This document shows, piece after piece, positions 32,628-42,332 of a stretch of DNA of 64,000 nt (position 1 is the first letter of the stretch; each line of letters opens with the position of its first letter). Source of the DNA: Pontibacter sp. G13 (GTDB lineage Bacteria > Bacteroidota > Bacteroidia > J057); NCBI RefSeq assembly GCF_031851795.1, contig NZ_CP134696.1, positions 7,254,001 to 7,318,000 of the forward strand. Reading direction: 5' to 3'. Under the pieces are notes generated by a model. That model was not told the origin of the DNA, ran no database searches, and worked only from the letters and a program-made list of their open reading frames with translations. The translations under genes and the position numbers were made by a program.

Positions 32628-33686
32628 TTATTCGATCACGAGTTTGCCGGAGCGGATGTCACCATCCAAGGCAATTTCAATCTGATAGACGCCAGCGGGA
32701 AGATGTCCCACATTCAGTCGAGGCGCCTGAGGTGAAATGGCCTGTTGCCAAACTTTTCTTCCTTGAAGGTCGAAAATCGACAGTTCTGCTTGTTGATCGA
32801 AAGTATGCCCCAAATCCAGGTTCAATGCGCCTTGGGTGGGGTTTGGGTACATGCCTAATGGTTGTTGCACGCGATGATTGGCCAACGGTCCAAGGTTGCG
32901 GAAAATGTCAATGTATTCAACACTGGTGATCACCTCGGTTCCGAGAGAGTCATTGACGATCGCATTGATTTGTAGGACAGGGAGTCCCTCTTCTTGGGCC
33001 AACCACTTGTACTGACGGGTCTTGGGACGCTGAATGGAAAACCCGGACCCGTTGATGGAGATCGTATCATCTCCCACGATATCGGTGACCATGTGAAGGA
33101 CATTGAACGTGCCGTAAGGCGTGATGAGTGTTCCCCAGCCATCACAGTGATTCCACCTTTTGGAATTCTGCTGAACATATATTCCGAATGCATTCAACGT
33201 GGCAGAAGCGACGGATGAATCCACTCTTGTGTACAAGAGCGGCAGGGTCAGAACCGAATCGGTAGGGTTGTTGGCCAGCGTAACGGGCAGGCCGTTGATG
33301 GTTGCGCCGTACCCCATATTGTGGAAAGCCCCCATCTGTGTATCGAAAAACTCATACACTTCTTGGATCGCAAAGCCCCCGATTGAATCTGGGGCGGACT
33401 GGACCCGCACGACATCTGCGCCGAAAAACAAGATCTGATAGGAAAAGGGTGCCTGAGAAGGACTGATAAAGCTATCTCTTCGCTGACTGATAGGGCTGAG
33501 GGAAGAATAATCCCATGTGATCCCTTCCCCCGTCAAACCCGGATCGCCGATCATCAAGGTGTCGGCAATGGATACCCAAGGGGCATATCCCGGCGTGGGC
33601 ATGTGGGTCATATCCAACGTAATCTGGGCGTTGAGCGTCAGGTGAGCGGAGAGGAAGAACAGGAGACCTGTAAAAAATCGAATCAT
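32628..33686 (-). CDS. Secreted protein with type IX secretion sorting domain
   Basis: A 352-residue protein with a signal peptide (residues 1-20, ending LTLNAQ). The central part (20-265) resembles a family of Bacteroidota exoproteins that begin with a 'tWDYS' segment (EGITWDYSSLSPISQ, about 54-68) and have no known function. The last 75 residues start MYPNPTQGALNLDL and end LPAGVYQIEIALDG...KLVIE, a textbook type A sorting domain. It should be exported by the type IX system and anchored at or released from the cell surface. It is transcribed divergently from the SNF2 helicase gene. Confidence 0.85.
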   Translation of the reverse strand: MIRFFTGLLFFLSAHLTLNAQITLDMTHMPTPGYAPWVSIADTLMIGDPGLTGEGITWDYSSLSPISQRRDSFISPSQAPFSYQILFFGADVVRVQSAPDSIGGFAIQEVYEFFDTQMGAFHNMGYGATINGLPVTLANNPTDSVLTLPLLYTRVDSSVASATLNAFGIYVQQNSKRWNHCDGWGTLITPYGTFNVLHMVTDIVGDDTISINGSGFSIQRPKTRQYKWLAQEEGLPVLQINAIVNDSLGTEVITSVEYIDIFRNLGPLANHRVQQPLGMYPNPTQGALNLDLGHTFDQQAELSIFDLQGRKVWQQAISPQAPRLNVGHLPAGVYQIEIALDGDIRSGKLVIE

Positions 33687-33867
33687 GCCATTAACATTGT
33701 GTTAGAAAAAAGCTACGATGACCTAAAGATTTTCGGCAAAACAGACATTTTTTATGATTTCTGTAAAAAACTTCTGCGAAAATCTAAAATAAATGTATCT
33801 TTAAGCTTGGTTTCTCTTAGTTCTCAGCTAGGATTAGAGAAATCAAGAAATTGAGCTGTACAGATTT

Positions 33868-36726
33868 ATGCGCCTGGTTGACCACACCGAACCTTTTCAA
33901 GTCGCGTACTCCATTTACCACCATGAGTACTTGGGATACTTGATTTCAGCCCACTATGTCCAGTTGTTGCCCAATGGAAGCCTCAGCTTGGTACATCAGG
34001 GGGCTTATCCCGACAATATCTCCCAGTTTTCACATGGATTAGAGGAGGGAGACTCCGAGTTGATCAAACTATCTGGGGAAATTTTACCTCGTGAAATTAT
34101 CAAAAAATTCGGAGGTAATCCGAGACAGGAAGCCGAGTTTTTTCTCAAACGGTTTGATGGAGAGGTCAAAAAGCTCATTGACGCGTATATCCAGCGAAGA
34201 TTGGCGTCTATCCTGCCTTTGCTGAGAGGCAAACACGTTTTTGCGATGGGAAAGGACAGCTATCCTGCCCAACACCCCATCAAGGTTCTGGAAGAAGAGG
34301 CTTCCGTACTTTTTCACTTTCGTCGAAAAGAGACCTTCACCCGCTACTTTCCCACCATCAAATTGCGGGAAGAAAAGATCGAATTCCAGAACAAGGGAGC
34401 GATCATGCTTTGCCTAGATCCAGCTTGGATCTTGCTGGAAGGAGAAATTTTCACTTTCGAAGAACATCTTGACGGCAAAAAGCTCAAGCCATTCTTGCTG
34501 AAGGAGTTCATCTCCATTCCTCGTGAGCGAGAAGAAGAGTATTACCGGAAATTTGTCACACAGATTGTTGAAAGATATCCGGTATATGCCAAAGGATTCG
34601 AGATTCGACAGGTCCACAAAACTCCCGAATTCTCCCTATTGGTGCAGGAGCATGATCAGAATGCATTCTCATTTTCCCGACAAGTAGGATACGACCGATT
34701 TCACTTCCCACTCGACAAGCCGGGAGGTACTAAGGCTTCTTTTGAAATCGAAGAAGGAGAATACCTGTTCTACAAAGTCATCCGGGACACTGATGCAGAA
34801 GCCAAGATCCGAACATTGTTGGACGGTGTGGCGCCAAACTCCAATAGCTTGACGCCTTGGGAGTATGTAGATAAGGAAAAAGGCCTGCAATGGCTTTCAG
34901 CGCATTCGGCTGAATTGCAAGGAAATGGCGTTCGAATCATTCAATCTAGCGAACGGTATCAGATCACGCTGGATAGACCAGAGGTGGTCATTTCCACGCA
35001 GGAATCAGGAGACTGGTTCGATATCAAGGCTGTCGTCCGGATCGGAGCCTTTGAAATTCCCTTCATCAAATTCAAACAGCATATCCTGCGCAACAAGCGT
35101 GAATATCTCCTCCCAGATGGTACAGTTGCCATCTTGCCGGATGAATGGTTTTCCGATTATCGCCACTTGATGGAAGTGTCGGATGAACCCAATGGAGAAG
35201 TGCTGCGCATCAAGAAATATCAGGCGCCTTTGCTGAACTTCCCTTCCACTCCAAATGGGTTGAAGGAAAAGATTCGGAATCTGGCCAATTATGAAGGAGT
35301 GCCGGAGGTTACCCCGCCTAAAAATCTGAAAGCTAAGCTGAGAAATTATCAGGAAGAAGGCTACAATTGGCTCCATTTCATGAAGGAGCAGGGGATGGGA
35401 GGAATTCTTGCCGATGATATGGGGCTTGGTAAAACCCTCCAGACGCTTTCTCTGCTTCAATCTGAATACGAGAATGGCGCGGAAATCCCCACCTTGGTCG
35501 TGTTGCCTACTTCCTTGATCCACAACTGGCAAAAGGAGGCAACCAAGTTTACCCCTGATCTGACCATTCACCTTCATATCGGAGTTGGTCGAACGAAAGA
35601 CCTCGCGGTGTTCGCTTCCAAGCATTTGATTATCACGACTTACGGGATTGTGCGTCAGGATATCGAATTGCTCAAGGACTTCCCCTTCCACTACGTGGTG
35701 CTGGATGAATCCCAGATGATCAAGAATCCGGATTCCAAAACTGCCAAGGCTGTTCGGAAATTGGCTGCCAGACATCGTTTGTCTCTGACGGGTACGCCGA
35801 TCGAGAATACGGTCATGGATATTTGGTCTCAAATGTCCTTCTTGAACCCCGGTTTGTTGGGCAATGAGTCTTTCTTCAAGAAATTCTACGTATTGCCGAT
35901 CGAGCGTGAAAGTGACGAAAAGCGTTCGGAGAAGCTTCGCAGAATCATCTATCCATTTATCCTCCGCCGAAAAAAGGAGCAAGTGGAAAAGGATCTTCCG
36001 CCCAAAATCGAGAAACTGCATTATTGCGGCATGACCAGCAATCAGCAGTCACTCTATGAGGAAACGAAGAATACCTACCGCAACTACTTGATGGAGCTGA
36101 TCAGCCAGAATATCTGGAAGAAGAACAAACTCAATATCCTGACGGGTCTCCAGAAATTGCGGCAGATTGCCATTCACCCCAAGATGCTGGAGCCGGATGA
36201 AACTGAATTGAAGGATTCCGGAAAGTATCAGGAAGTCAAGCGGATGCTTCAGACGGTGCTGTCCAAGGAGGGTTCCAAAGTCCTGATCTTTTCCCAATTC
36301 GTCAAAATGCTGCACATTCTCCGAGATGATCTCAAGGAGCAAGGCATTACCTACAACTATCTGGATGGAGCGACCAAGGACCGACAAGGACAGGTGGATT
36401 CCTTTCAGGAGAATGACGATATCCGGGTATTCCTCATCAGCTTGAAGGCTGGGGGAGTGGGACTCAACCTGACTGCTGCCGATTATGTGTTCATTCTCGA
36501 TCCCTGGTGGAATCCAGCAGTTGAATCTCAGGCGGTTGACCGTTCTCACCGGATCGGCCAAAAGCACACCGTCATTTACTACAAGTTCATCACCAAGGAC
36601 ACCATCGAGGAAAAGATCCTCAATCTTCAGCGGGTAAAAGCCAAATTGTCGGATGACATCATCGCTGTGGAAGAGGATATCTACAAGTCGCTCGATGCAG
36701 TAGATCTGGAAGAATTGCTGAAATAG
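33868..36726 (+). CDS. SNF2-family DEAD/DEAH-box helicase
   Basis: A 952-residue protein. The SWI2/SNF2 ATPase occupies about residues 490-940: Walker A ILADDMGLGKTLQTLSLLQS, the DESQ box in VVLDESQMIKNPDSKTAKAV (a DEAH variant), SLTGTPIENTVMDIWSQMSF, then the second RecA lobe with LISLKAGGVGLNLTAADYV and QAVDRSHRIGQ. The N-terminal 480 residues hold no SWIM zinc finger that I can see and are typical of Bacteroidota SNF2 proteins. Such proteins translocate on double-stranded DNA and are linked to repair or transcription recycling. The gene starts 181 nt from a divergent neighbour and is followed after 2 nt by a methyltransferase, so the two are co-transcribed. Confidence 0.9.
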   Translation: MRLVDHTEPFQVAYSIYHHEYLGYLISAHYVQLLPNGSLSLVHQGAYPDNISQFSHGLEEGDSELIKLSGEILPREIIKKFGGNPRQEAEFFLKRFDGEVKKLIDAYIQRRLASILPLLRGKHVFAMGKDSYPAQHPIKVLEEEASVLFHFRRKETFTRYFPTIKLREEKIEFQNKGAIMLCLDPAWILLEGEIFTFEEHLDGKKLKPFLLKEFISIPREREEEYYRKFVTQIVERYPVYAKGFEIRQVHKTPEFSLLVQEHDQNAFSFSRQVGYDRFHFPLDKPGGTKASFEIEEGEYLFYKVIRDTDAEAKIRTLLDGVAPNSNSLTPWEYVDKEKGLQWLSAHSAELQGNGVRIIQSSERYQITLDRPEVVISTQESGDWFDIKAVVRIGAFEIPFIKFKQHILRNKREYLLPDGTVAILPDEWFSDYRHLMEVSDEPNGEVLRIKKYQAPLLNFPSTPNGLKEKIRNLANYEGVPEVTPPKNLKAKLRNYQEEGYNWLHFMKEQGMGGILADDMGLGKTLQTLSLLQSEYENGAEIPTLVVLPTSLIHNWQKEATKFTPDLTIHLHIGVGRTKDLAVFASKHLIITTYGIVRQDIELLKDFPFHYVVLDESQMIKNPDSKTAKAVRKLAARHRLSLTGTPIENTVMDIWSQMSFLNPGLLGNESFFKKFYVLPIERESDEKRSEKLRRIIYPFILRRKKEQVEKDLPPKIEKLHYCGMTSNQQSLYEETKNTYRNYLMELISQNIWKKNKLNILTGLQKLRQIAIHPKMLEPDETELKDSGKYQEVKRMLQTVLSKEGSKVLIFSQFVKMLHILRDDLKEQGITYNYLDGATKDRQGQVDSFQENDDIRVFLISLKAGGVGLNLTAADYVFILDPWWNPAVESQAVDRSHRIGQKHTVIYYKFITKDTIEEKILNLQRVKAKLSDDIIAVEEDIYKSLDAVDLEELLK

Positions 36727-36728
36727 CC

Positions 36729-37649
36729 ATGCCCAAGTGGTATTTCAAGGCGGCACTTCAACGAGGGATTTCCTTGTTGCCCTATTCCCATCGGATCAAC
36801 CATTGGGTACAGCGGCGCATGGGAACCCTTCAACTTTCCTCTTTCTTTCTGGAAGATCGACTGATTGCCGTGAAAAGGCATCTAGATGCTGCACGTTCCT
36901 GTTTTCAGGGAGCAATGCCACAAAAGATGCTTGAGGTCGGAACCGGCTGGTATCCAGTGGTTCCGATTGGACTATTCTTGTCAGGCGTGGAGGAAGTTTG
37001 GAGCATGGATGTGAGGTCTCTGAGCTCCTTGGCCCAAATCCGTGAATTGGTCCTCTATCTATCTACTCCGGAAATCAAAGCCCTACTGAATCAGCATTTG
37101 GGAGACTGGGATAAACGGAAATTTCAAGCGCTCCAGCAAGCTGTTGCCAAAAGCCCTACATCCAATCTGGATAGACTCTCAGCATTGGGAATTCATTTCA
37201 AGATTGGAGATGCAAGATCAATTCCGATCGATTGGGGGAAATTTGACTGGATTACCTCCAACAATACATTTGAGCATATCCCAGAACCTGTGCTCGTGGA
37301 CATGCTTTCAGGTATGTACGAAGTAGTGGAATCGGGAGGAGGAATGAGTCATTACATTGATATGGTAGATCATTACCATTATGCCGACCCTGAGATTTCT
37401 CCCATCCATTTTCTGAGGTTTTCCGCTAATCAATGGAGTTGGGTGGAGAATTCCCTCCATTATCAAAATCGCCTGAGACTATCCGAATATCGGGCCTGCT
37501 ATGCACGAGCTGGGGTGCCCATCCATCACGTCGATATGGAACATCTTCCAGAGGATGCATTGAATGCGGTCAATCTCCATCCTCAATATCAAGATCTGCC
37601 TCAAGATGACTTGTTGGTGGGGTATGCTTCCATCGTTTCCCGAAAATAA
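36729..37649 (+). CDS. Class I SAM-dependent methyltransferase
   Basis: A 306-residue protein. Motif I is MLEVGTGWYPVVPIGLFLSG (about 60-79), the acidic loop VWSMDV follows, and KIGDARSIPIDWGKFDWITS (about 159-178) gives the next two motifs, with NNTFEHIPEP after it. This is the seven-strand methyltransferase fold; the substrate is not known. A basic N-terminal stretch suggests contact with nucleic acid, a membrane or a polysaccharide, but that is not firm. It begins 2 nt after the SNF2 helicase gene. Confidence 0.8.
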   Translation: MPKWYFKAALQRGISLLPYSHRINHWVQRRMGTLQLSSFFLEDRLIAVKRHLDAARSCFQGAMPQKMLEVGTGWYPVVPIGLFLSGVEEVWSMDVRSLSSLAQIRELVLYLSTPEIKALLNQHLGDWDKRKFQALQQAVAKSPTSNLDRLSALGIHFKIGDARSIPIDWGKFDWITSNNTFEHIPEPVLVDMLSGMYEVVESGGGMSHYIDMVDHYHYADPEISPIHFLRFSANQWSWVENSLHYQNRLRLSEYRACYARAGVPIHHVDMEHLPEDALNAVNLHPQYQDLPQDDLLVGYASIVSRK

Positions 37650-37721
37650 CCATGTCAGAGGTCTCCCATTTAGGATTGGAACGATTGGTGGAATTCCCGG
37701 ATACTTGCTTCAAATAGATCC

Positions 37722-38288
37722 ATGAAGCAATCTGCCTTAGCGAATTGGTCGCTCCTGATAGCATTCGCCCTACTGATTTCCTTTGCTCCCAAAAATGTGC
37801 TGGCTCAATCTCCAGAGGCAGAGGAAGCGGAACCCTTTTTTCGGCATAAATTCGCCTATGTCGCAGGCTATACCTGGACCCCTCAAGGCCGGAATGAAAT
37901 CACGGACGAGCGCCAAACGATTATTGCTCCTGTTGTGGGGCTTGACTACGAATTTTGGTTTTCGGAGCGGTGGGGAATCGGCACATTCAATGAACTGGAA
38001 ATCATCAATATCCGCATCGAGCGAAATAGCGGGGATTTCCTGAGACGTGAAAATGTAGTGGTGTTGTCGGCGGGACCGTTATTTCAAATATTACCCCGAT
38101 GGTCGGCATCTGCAGCCATCGGGGCGGAAATAGATACGCATGCTACCTTATTGGTATTGAGGTTGGGAACGGAATATGCCTTTATCGAATCAGGACCTTG
38201 GGAAGTGGCAGTGTCCTTTGATTTTATCAACAAGGAAATCTACGACAACTTCGGCCTAGGTTTGGTGGTAGCATACAGGTTGAAATGA
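37722..38288 (+). CDS. Predicted outer-membrane beta-barrel protein
   Basis: A 188-residue protein with a signal peptide (residues 1-29, ending NVLAQ). The mature protein alternates aromatic and hydrophobic residues in strands such as FAYVAGYTWTP, IAPVVGLDYEFWFSERWGIG and ENVVVLSAGPLFQILPRWSA, ending FGLGLVVAYRLK with a penultimate-strand pattern of small eight-strand barrels. It belongs to the outer-membrane barrel superfamily; no specific function is known. It is downstream of the methyltransferase by 72 nt and convergent with the next gene. Confidence 0.65.
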   Translation: MKQSALANWSLLIAFALLISFAPKNVLAQSPEAEEAEPFFRHKFAYVAGYTWTPQGRNEITDERQTIIAPVVGLDYEFWFSERWGIGTFNELEIINIRIERNSGDFLRRENVVVLSAGPLFQILPRWSASAAIGAEIDTHATLLVLRLGTEYAFIESGPWEVAVSFDFINKEIYDNFGLGLVVAYRLK

Positions 38289-38294
38289 TTGTAA

Positions 38295-38657
38295 TCAGTT
38301 GTCTACCAGCTCTATCTGTGCGACCTCCATTTTGACGCGTCCCATCTCTTCGTCAATCTCTCCAGTCAGAACCACATGTTGTGTCTGGTCAAAAGGCATA
38401 TTGGGCATGATCTCTTCGTCGATCTCCACCTTCAGCCTTCCGGAGGAATCCTCGAACCAGAATTCTTCATCTGAAATCTGCTCGGCGATGAAGCCTTTCA
38501 CTTGCACCACGGCCTCCCTGTGATCGAGGTCGTCGGCATTGTCCATGATGTGAGCCACGTTTATGGACTCCACCCTATTTTCTTTGGGCCCTTGATATTG
38601 GGCGTATGTACAGCTGAATCCCAAAAGGCATATCAGCGTGAGGATCAGAGTTTTCAT
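38295..38657 (-). CDS. BOF-domain periplasmic protein (YgiW/YdeI type)
   Basis: A 120-residue exported protein. The signal peptide spans residues 1-19 (MKTLILTLICLLGFSCTYA); the Cys at 16 could also serve as a lipoprotein site. The mature part has the bacterial OB-fold signature: EAVVQVKGFIAEQISDEEFW, FEDSSGRLKVEID, then VVLTGEIDEE. Relatives (YgiW, YdeI, NirD group) are small periplasmic proteins tied to stress tolerance and cation or peptide binding. The gene stands alone and is convergent with the barrel protein, 6 nt apart. Confidence 0.75.
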   Translation of the reverse strand: MKTLILTLICLLGFSCTYAQYQGPKENRVESINVAHIMDNADDLDHREAVVQVKGFIAEQISDEEFWFEDSSGRLKVEIDEEIMPNMPFDQTQHVVLTGEIDEEMGRVKMEVAQIELVDN

Positions 38658-38731
38658 GCATGTGAGGTTAAGTTTTGGAATATGTCCTTAACACGCATGG
38701 GGGAAGGTTGTTCGATGCGCTCAGAATTTCC

Positions 38732-39472
38732 CTATCTGGGTTTCCATACCTCTCTGGGGTAATTTCTGAGCTTGAGATCTGGATTTTGTAGCTCTCTGAG
38801 TACGTCGTGGGCTACCCATCTCGCGCCTTTCGAATTCTGATTTTTGATCCTGCCGGCAAGGGCAATCGCCGAATCTCTGAGATTGGGGTTTCTTTTTCCG
38901 ATCCCTCGTAGCGCCCAACTAACCGCTTTTTTGACGAAGTTCCGCTCATCGTATGCATAGGTTTCGATGAGTGGAAAGAACGTCTGAAAGTAGGGATCTG
39001 GTTGGGATTTGTACCGATGGGCAGCTCCAGCGATGGTCGCGAAAGGCGTTCTGCGAATGAATTCTGCCTCTTGGATTGCCCAACCCACCAAATGGGATCG
39101 GTAGTCAGGTTGAAGAACAATGATCTGAGTGCTGACGGTATCGCACAGATCCCAGCTGTCGAAGGCTTCCACCCACTGATTTAGGGTTTCCCAATCAAAC
39201 TGTTTAGGGTCCGCCATCAAAGCTGCCAGTAACCGATGCTCATGAACAGAGGATTTGTAAAGCTCGAGGGCCCACGCATGATGGGTTCCAATTGGCTTGG
39301 CAAAAGCTTTGATTTCCTTCATGGATATCCCCAGCATGTTGCCGGCAGTGATGCGAAATGCTTTGGCACGCTTGGCGGCAAGTTCTGGATCTCCCAACAT
39401 GGCGAATCCTGATTTTAGGGCTTCGAGGGAAGAAAATGGTAGAGGTTCAGGCATGGGATTCATTTCCCGCAA
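38732..39472 (-). CDS. DNA alkylation repair protein (AlkD-like)
   Basis: A 246-residue protein made of HEAT-like helical repeats. Recognisable pieces are GISMKEIKAFAKPIGTHHAW (about 48-67), SVHEHRLLAALMAD, FDSWDLCDTVSTQ (about 108-120, with the conserved Trp and Asp) and FVKKAVSWALRGIGKRNPNL. These match the AlkD/AlkC-type DNA glycosylase family, which removes alkylated purines. Methionines at codons 1, 4 and 7 are alternative starts. It stands alone; the repeat array at 39561-39860 lies upstream of it. Confidence 0.8.
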   Translation of the reverse strand: MREMNPMPEPLPFSSLEALKSGFAMLGDPELAAKRAKAFRITAGNMLGISMKEIKAFAKPIGTHHAWALELYKSSVHEHRLLAALMADPKQFDWETLNQWVEAFDSWDLCDTVSTQIIVLQPDYRSHLVGWAIQEAEFIRRTPFATIAGAAHRYKSQPDPYFQTFFPLIETYAYDERNFVKKAVSWALRGIGKRNPNLRDSAIALAGRIKNQNSKGARWVAHDVLRELQNPDLKLRNYPREVWKPR

Positions 39473-39560
39473 AATAAGGAATTCACCGTCTGATCTGTAT
39501 ATCGGAAGCTATTTGGAATTCATTTTATTGGAGTTGAATGTCCAAGCCCAGCAAGCATTT

Positions 39561-39860
39561 TTCGAAGCGAAAAGGACCAGTTTTAGGTTCTCAAGCCGGC
39601 ATTTTTCGCCGGGCATAGTGGTTCTATGTTCGAAGAAAATGGCCCATTGAGGTTCTGAAAATGGGCATTTGCAGCCGAAATTGGAACCCAAGCCTGAAGC
39701 TGTTTAAGGGGGGGGAATTTCGAAGCGAAAAGGACCAGTTTTAGGTTCTCAAGCCGGCATTTTCGCCGGGCATAGTGGTTCTATGTTCGAAGAAAATGGC
39801 AAATTGAGGTTCTGAAAATGGGCATTTGCAGCCGAAATTGGAACCCTTAAACAGCTTCTA
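39561..39860. repeat. Tandem pair of a dispersed intergenic repeat (period 158)
   Basis: Two near-identical units start at 39561 and 39719 with TTCGAAGCGAAAAGGACCAG. Each contains AGGTTCTCAAGCCGGCATTT, a CCGGC..GCCGG hairpin, GTGGTTCTATGTTCGAAGAA, AGGTTCTGAAAATGGGCATT and ends near GGAACCC with AAGCTGTTTAA or AAACAGCTTCT at the edges. An eight-G run (39708-39715) separates the units. A diverged copy lies at 52111-52357, also with an eight-G run. Non-coding. Confidence 0.8.
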
Positions 39861-39870
39861 ACAAAAGCAA

Positions 39871-39897
39871 AAGGCTGCCCCAATGGGACAGCCTTCT
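39871..39897 (-). terminator. Intrinsic terminator of the esterase gene
   Basis: Arms AAGGCTGCCC and GGGACAGCCTT around CAAT form a stem with one mismatch, 32 nt downstream of the - strand esterase stop; the A-rich side gives a U-rich tail on the - strand. Confidence 0.7.
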
Positions 39898-39928
39898 TCC
39901 TGGCAAGCTTAGTTAAAGTTTCTTTTCA

Positions 39929-40924
39929 TTACGAATCATGGCTGGCTGGAGCCAAATGCTCAAGAGATTGACTGTCGTAGACTTGGTTGAGCTCTTCCCG
40001 AATGAATTGGTACGCCTTCAATACTCGCTTGGAAAGCTTCGGTAGGTTCATGAACCCGTGTACCAATCCCTTGGATTCCAAGTATGTTACCGGCACTCCG
40101 GCAGATTTGAGCTTTTCGGCATAGGCGTATCCTTCATCTCGCAGCGGGTCGTACTGGGCTGTCAAGATGATGGCAGGTGGCAGCCCCTGTAGGTTTTCGT
40201 TGAGCAATAAAGCGCTGTAGGTATTGCCCATATCCATCCCATCGGGGGCATATTGGCTGTAAAACCATTCCATCAATTCCTTGGTGAGGATGAATCCTTT
40301 GCCAAACTGTTGGGTGGAAGGCATCACGAATCTTCCATCCGTACAGGGGTAAAGGAGTACCTGTTGAAGGATTTTGGGACCTTGGTTGTTGCGAGCCATC
40401 AGTGCTACTGCTCCTGCAAGGTTTCCGCCTGCACTGTCGCCCATAACCACCAATCGTTCTGGATCTGCTCCAAAGCTTTCGGCATGCTGGGCAACCCATT
40501 CAGTTGCGTCGTAGGCATCGTGTACAGCCGCAGGATATTTGTGCTCGGGAGCGAGCCGATATCCTACAGATACCACAATAGACCTATTGTCTCGTGCCAA
40601 TCTCCGGCACACTCGGTCGTGTGTTTCGATACTTCGAAGCACAAATCCACCACCGTGGAAATAGACGATTACAGGAAGGCTCTCCGATTGTTCGGGCTTG
40701 TAAATCCGAATCGGGATCTTGCACGACCTGCCATCTATTTGGCGGTCTTCGACTTCGAAAAGTCGGACGGGTTTGTAATCAAATAAGCGTTGCGCCAGAT
40801 AATACATTCTGTCAGTACGAAGCCGGGCTTCCTGGGGGGTCATTTGGTGAACCGGTTTCTTTGCTGCGATTTTCAGGGACCAAAGCAGCACCCGGATCTT
40901 GAAAGGCATTTCAGGCACGATCAC
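39929..40924 (-). CDS. Alpha/beta-hydrolase, HSL-type esterase
   Basis: A 331-residue hydrolase of the hormone-sensitive-lipase family. The oxyanion-hole motif HGGGFV is at about residues 89-94, the nucleophile is Ser in VVMGDSAGGNLAGAVALM (GDSAGG, about 163-168), Asp is in LTAQYDPLRDEG (about 259) and the final His in GLVHGFMNL (about 290). It should hydrolyse short acyl esters or lactones; the natural substrate is unknown. No signal peptide, so it is cytoplasmic. It is divergent from the fadA-fadB operon, 176 nt away, which may hint at a link with acyl-CoA metabolism. Confidence 0.88.
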   Translation of the reverse strand: MIVPEMPFKIRVLLWSLKIAAKKPVHQMTPQEARLRTDRMYYLAQRLFDYKPVRLFEVEDRQIDGRSCKIPIRIYKPEQSESLPVIVYFHGGGFVLRSIETHDRVCRRLARDNRSIVVSVGYRLAPEHKYPAAVHDAYDATEWVAQHAESFGADPERLVVMGDSAGGNLAGAVALMARNNQGPKILQQVLLYPCTDGRFVMPSTQQFGKGFILTKELMEWFYSQYAPDGMDMGNTYSALLLNENLQGLPPAIILTAQYDPLRDEGYAYAEKLKSAGVPVTYLESKGLVHGFMNLPKLSKRVLKAYQFIREELNQVYDSQSLEHLAPASHDS

Positions 40925-41100
40925 ACATTCAAAATTGGTTTTGTTTTACTTTTGGAAATTACACCCTTATAACGGAGAAAAGTCAAAAAATGTAGCCAAG
41001 GAATCGGAGGAAAATTTAGAAAAAATTATTTTTTCCATAATTTGATAAGAGAACCCTAGCAGACCATACACGAAATTCTCAAACTTTCACCCGAAATGCC

Positions 41101-42309
41101 ATGCCAGAAGCCTATATCTATGACGCTGTAAGAACTCCCAGAGGAAAGGGGAGTTTTCGGGGCGCACTCGCAGAAGTAACTCCCACACGCCTTGCGGTCC
41201 ATCTATTGGAGGCAATCCGCGAACGAAACGATCTGGACACCTCTATGGTGGAGGATGTGATCTTGGGATGTGTAACCCAGATCGGTGAGCAGGGGGCCAA
41301 TGTCGCCAAAACTGCCGCTCAGGAAGCGGGATATGCAGATACGGTGGCTGCTGTCACCCTCAACCGGTTTTGCGCTTCCGGATTGGAAGCGGTCAATCAG
41401 GCCGCTGCCTATGTGATGTCCGGTCAGGTAGACCTACTGATCGCGGGAGGAGTCGAGTCTATGTCACGGGCCAAAATGGGTTCGGATGGCGGTGCCATAT
41501 TCATGGACCCGGCAGTAGCGGTCCCGCAATATTTTGTGCCGCAGGGAATCTCAGCGGATTTGATCGCCACCATGCATCAATTCAAACGGGAGGATGTAGA
41601 TCATTTTGGCATGATTTCCCAACAACGTGCCAATTCGGCATGGGAACAAGGACGGTTCGATCGGTCTGTCATTCCCGTTCAGGACATCAACGGATTTACC
41701 ATCTTGGATAAAGACGAAAACCTCCGTCCCCAAACAACCCTAGAGGGACTGGGAACCTTGACCCCTTCTTTTCAGATGATGGGACAAATGGCTGGTTATG
41801 ACTCCGTTGCGATGCAAAAATATCCTCAGGTGGAGCGGATCGACCATGTACATCATGCCGGAAACTCCTCGGCCATTGTGGATGGATCGGGGATGATGCT
41901 GATTGGTTCCAAAGAAATCGGCCAGTCCCTCGGACTCAAGCCACGGGCCAAGATTCGGGGGTTTGCCGTCATTGGCACCGAACCGACCATTATGCTTGTT
42001 GGGCCTGCTCCTGCTTCCAAAAAAGCCTTGAAGCGAGCTGGATTGTCAGCACAGGATATCGACCTATTCGAAGTCAATGAGGCTTTCGCAGCAGTTGTCA
42101 TGCGATTCATGGAGGAAATGGAGGTATCCCATGACCGGGTCAACGTCAATGGAGGCGCTATCGCCATGGGGCATCCGCTGGGTGCGACTGGCTGCATCAT
42201 CGCCGGAACCTTGCTGGACGAATTGGAGCGGCAAGACAAGGCTTTGGGGCTTGCGAGCCTATGTGTAGGAGGCGGTATGGGAATCGCCACCATCATCGAA
42301 CGTGTTTAA
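41101..42309 (+). CDS. fadA: Acetyl-CoA acyltransferase (thiolase) of beta-oxidation
   Basis: A 402-residue thiolase. The acylated Cys is in NRFCASGLEAVNQAA (about 88-102), and the second active site has NVNGGAIAMGHPLGATG (His at about 358) and the C-terminal CVGGGMG (catalytic Cys about 391). It splits 3-ketoacyl-CoA into acetyl-CoA and a shortened acyl-CoA. The partner fadB gene begins 23 nt downstream, and together they encode the usual two-subunit fatty-acid oxidation complex. N-terminal YIYDAVRTPRGKG is typical of long-chain thiolases. Cytoplasmic. Confidence 0.92.
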   Translation: MPEAYIYDAVRTPRGKGSFRGALAEVTPTRLAVHLLEAIRERNDLDTSMVEDVILGCVTQIGEQGANVAKTAAQEAGYADTVAAVTLNRFCASGLEAVNQAAAYVMSGQVDLLIAGGVESMSRAKMGSDGGAIFMDPAVAVPQYFVPQGISADLIATMHQFKREDVDHFGMISQQRANSAWEQGRFDRSVIPVQDINGFTILDKDENLRPQTTLEGLGTLTPSFQMMGQMAGYDSVAMQKYPQVERIDHVHHAGNSSAIVDGSGMMLIGSKEIGQSLGLKPRAKIRGFAVIGTEPTIMLVGPAPASKKALKRAGLSAQDIDLFEVNEAFAAVVMRFMEEMEVSHDRVNVNGGAIAMGHPLGATGCIIAGTLLDELERQDKALGLASLCVGGGMGIATIIERV

Positions 42310-42332
42310 CCAACCCTCCAACGACCAACAAC

